Below the pieces are notes generated by a model, which saw nothing but the letters and a program-made list of their open reading frames with translations, was not told where the DNA came from and did no database searches. A DNA stretch of 64,000 nucleotides, taken from assembly GCF_030161615.1 (NCBI RefSeq), contig NZ_BSUN01000001.1, forward strand, positions 2,604,001 through 2,668,000, in the 5' to 3' direction. The stretch is from Demequina litorisediminis (GTDB taxonomy: Bacteria; Actinomycetota; Actinomycetes; Actinomycetales; Demequinaceae). A program made the position numbers and the translations under genes. Every line of letters starts with the position of its first letter. Positions within the stretch are counted from its first letter, which is position 1. Positions 63,501 through 64,000 of the stretch are shown here, in pieces.

Positions 63501-64000
63501 ATGAGTCCTGACCTACGCCGTAGCGAGGCCCCGTTCAAGGTCGTCTCCGAGTACCAGCCGTCGGGCGACCAGCCCAAGGCGATCGACGAGCCTTGAGCGA
63601 CGACTGCGCGCGGGGGAGCAGGACGTGGTGTTGCTGGGCGCCACGGGAACCGGAAAATCGGCCACGACGGCATGGCTCGTGGAGCGACTGCAGCGGCCCA
63701 CGCTCGTCATGGCTCACAATAAGACGCTCGCCGCGCAGGCTCGCGAACGAGTTCCGTGACCTGCTTCCCCACAACGCGGTCGAGTACTTCGTGAGCCTAC
63801 TACGACTACTACCAGCCCGAGGCGTACGTCCCGCAGACCGATACCTTCATCGAGAAGGACTCGTCCATCAACGAGGAGGTCGAGCGGCTGCGCTACTCGG
63901 CGACCAACTCGCTGTTGACCCGGCGCGACGTGGTGGTCGTGTCGTCCGTGTCCTGCATCTATGGACTCGGCACGCCAGAGGAATACATCCAGGGCATGGT
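63501..64000 (+). CDS. uvrB: Excinuclease ABC subunit B UvrB (5' part, continues beyond window)
   Basis: Damage-verifying helicase-like subunit of nucleotide excision repair. The visible N-terminal 165 residues include [19 protein letters not shown], Walker [37 protein letters not shown] and [27 protein letters not shown], the beta-hairpin region that inserts in DNA. Also [23 protein letters not shown] defects at 63589-63593, 63737-63741 and 63794-63798. The 3' part is outside the window. Confidence 0.95.

Overview
The window is a gene-dense, high-GC stretch of an Actinomycetota chromosome. The gene content and order (pup/dop/pafA, hisF-hisI-trp-lgt-gltBD-pyk, pdtaR-type ANTAR regulator, liv transporter, polA, rpsA, coaE, uvrB, imuA'/imuB/dnaE2) suggest a Micrococcales-like member. 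Genus is not determinable from sequence alone. No phage, insertion sequence, CRISPR array or foreign island is visible. This is core chromosome.

Layout. 1-2.1 kb: divergent glycogen genes glgC/glgA. 2.1-7 kb: ABC ATPase, Rrf2 regulator with TauE/SafE permease, NfeD/SPFH membrane pair, SpoU-type rRNA methyltransferase. 7-9.7 kb: a lipoprotein alpha-amylase with an X25-like module. 9.9-15.7 kb: an SOS mutasome operon imuA'-imuB-dnaE2 behind a perfect LexA box. 15.8-24.9 kb: tRNA-Leu, M20 peptidase, small membrane/acidic proteins, aldo-keto reductase, uppP, PAC2 protein, HAD phosphatase, RecB-like nuclease, site-2 protease, TrmI. 24.9-29.4 kb: pupylation genes arc-dop-pup-pafA with no 20S proteasome genes between pup and pafA. 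29.6-41 kb: FKBP lipoprotein, hisF, a heterodimeric ABC exporter, hisI, trpE, small membrane proteins, trpC-trpB-trpA. 41-49.6 kb: lgt, gltB, gltD, pyk. 49.7-56.4 kb: mgsA, second tRNA-Leu, ANTAR response regulator, branched-chain amino acid ABC system (livK convergent with livHMGF). 56.5-64 kb: PaaI thioesterase, polA, pfkA, a TagD-like cytidylyltransferase, rpsA, coaE and the 5' part of uvrB.

The dominant signal is that most genes, including essential ones (rpsA, polA, gltB, trp genes, uvrB), appear frameshifted. I read the breaks one by one: about 90 have the same form. The reading frame is restored if a tetranucleotide AGCT is put back where the sequence shows AGCCT or AGGCT. A smaller set (about 20) are mostly single-base losses in G or C runs of four or more. 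The AGCT defect also hits the anticodon stem of a tRNA gene, so it is not translational. The simplest reading is a systematic long-read consensus error at a modified AGCT motif, i.e. the organism probably carries an AGCT-specific DNA methyltransferase. Genes are therefore annotated end to end as intact CDS with the break positions given. They should not be read as pseudogenes.
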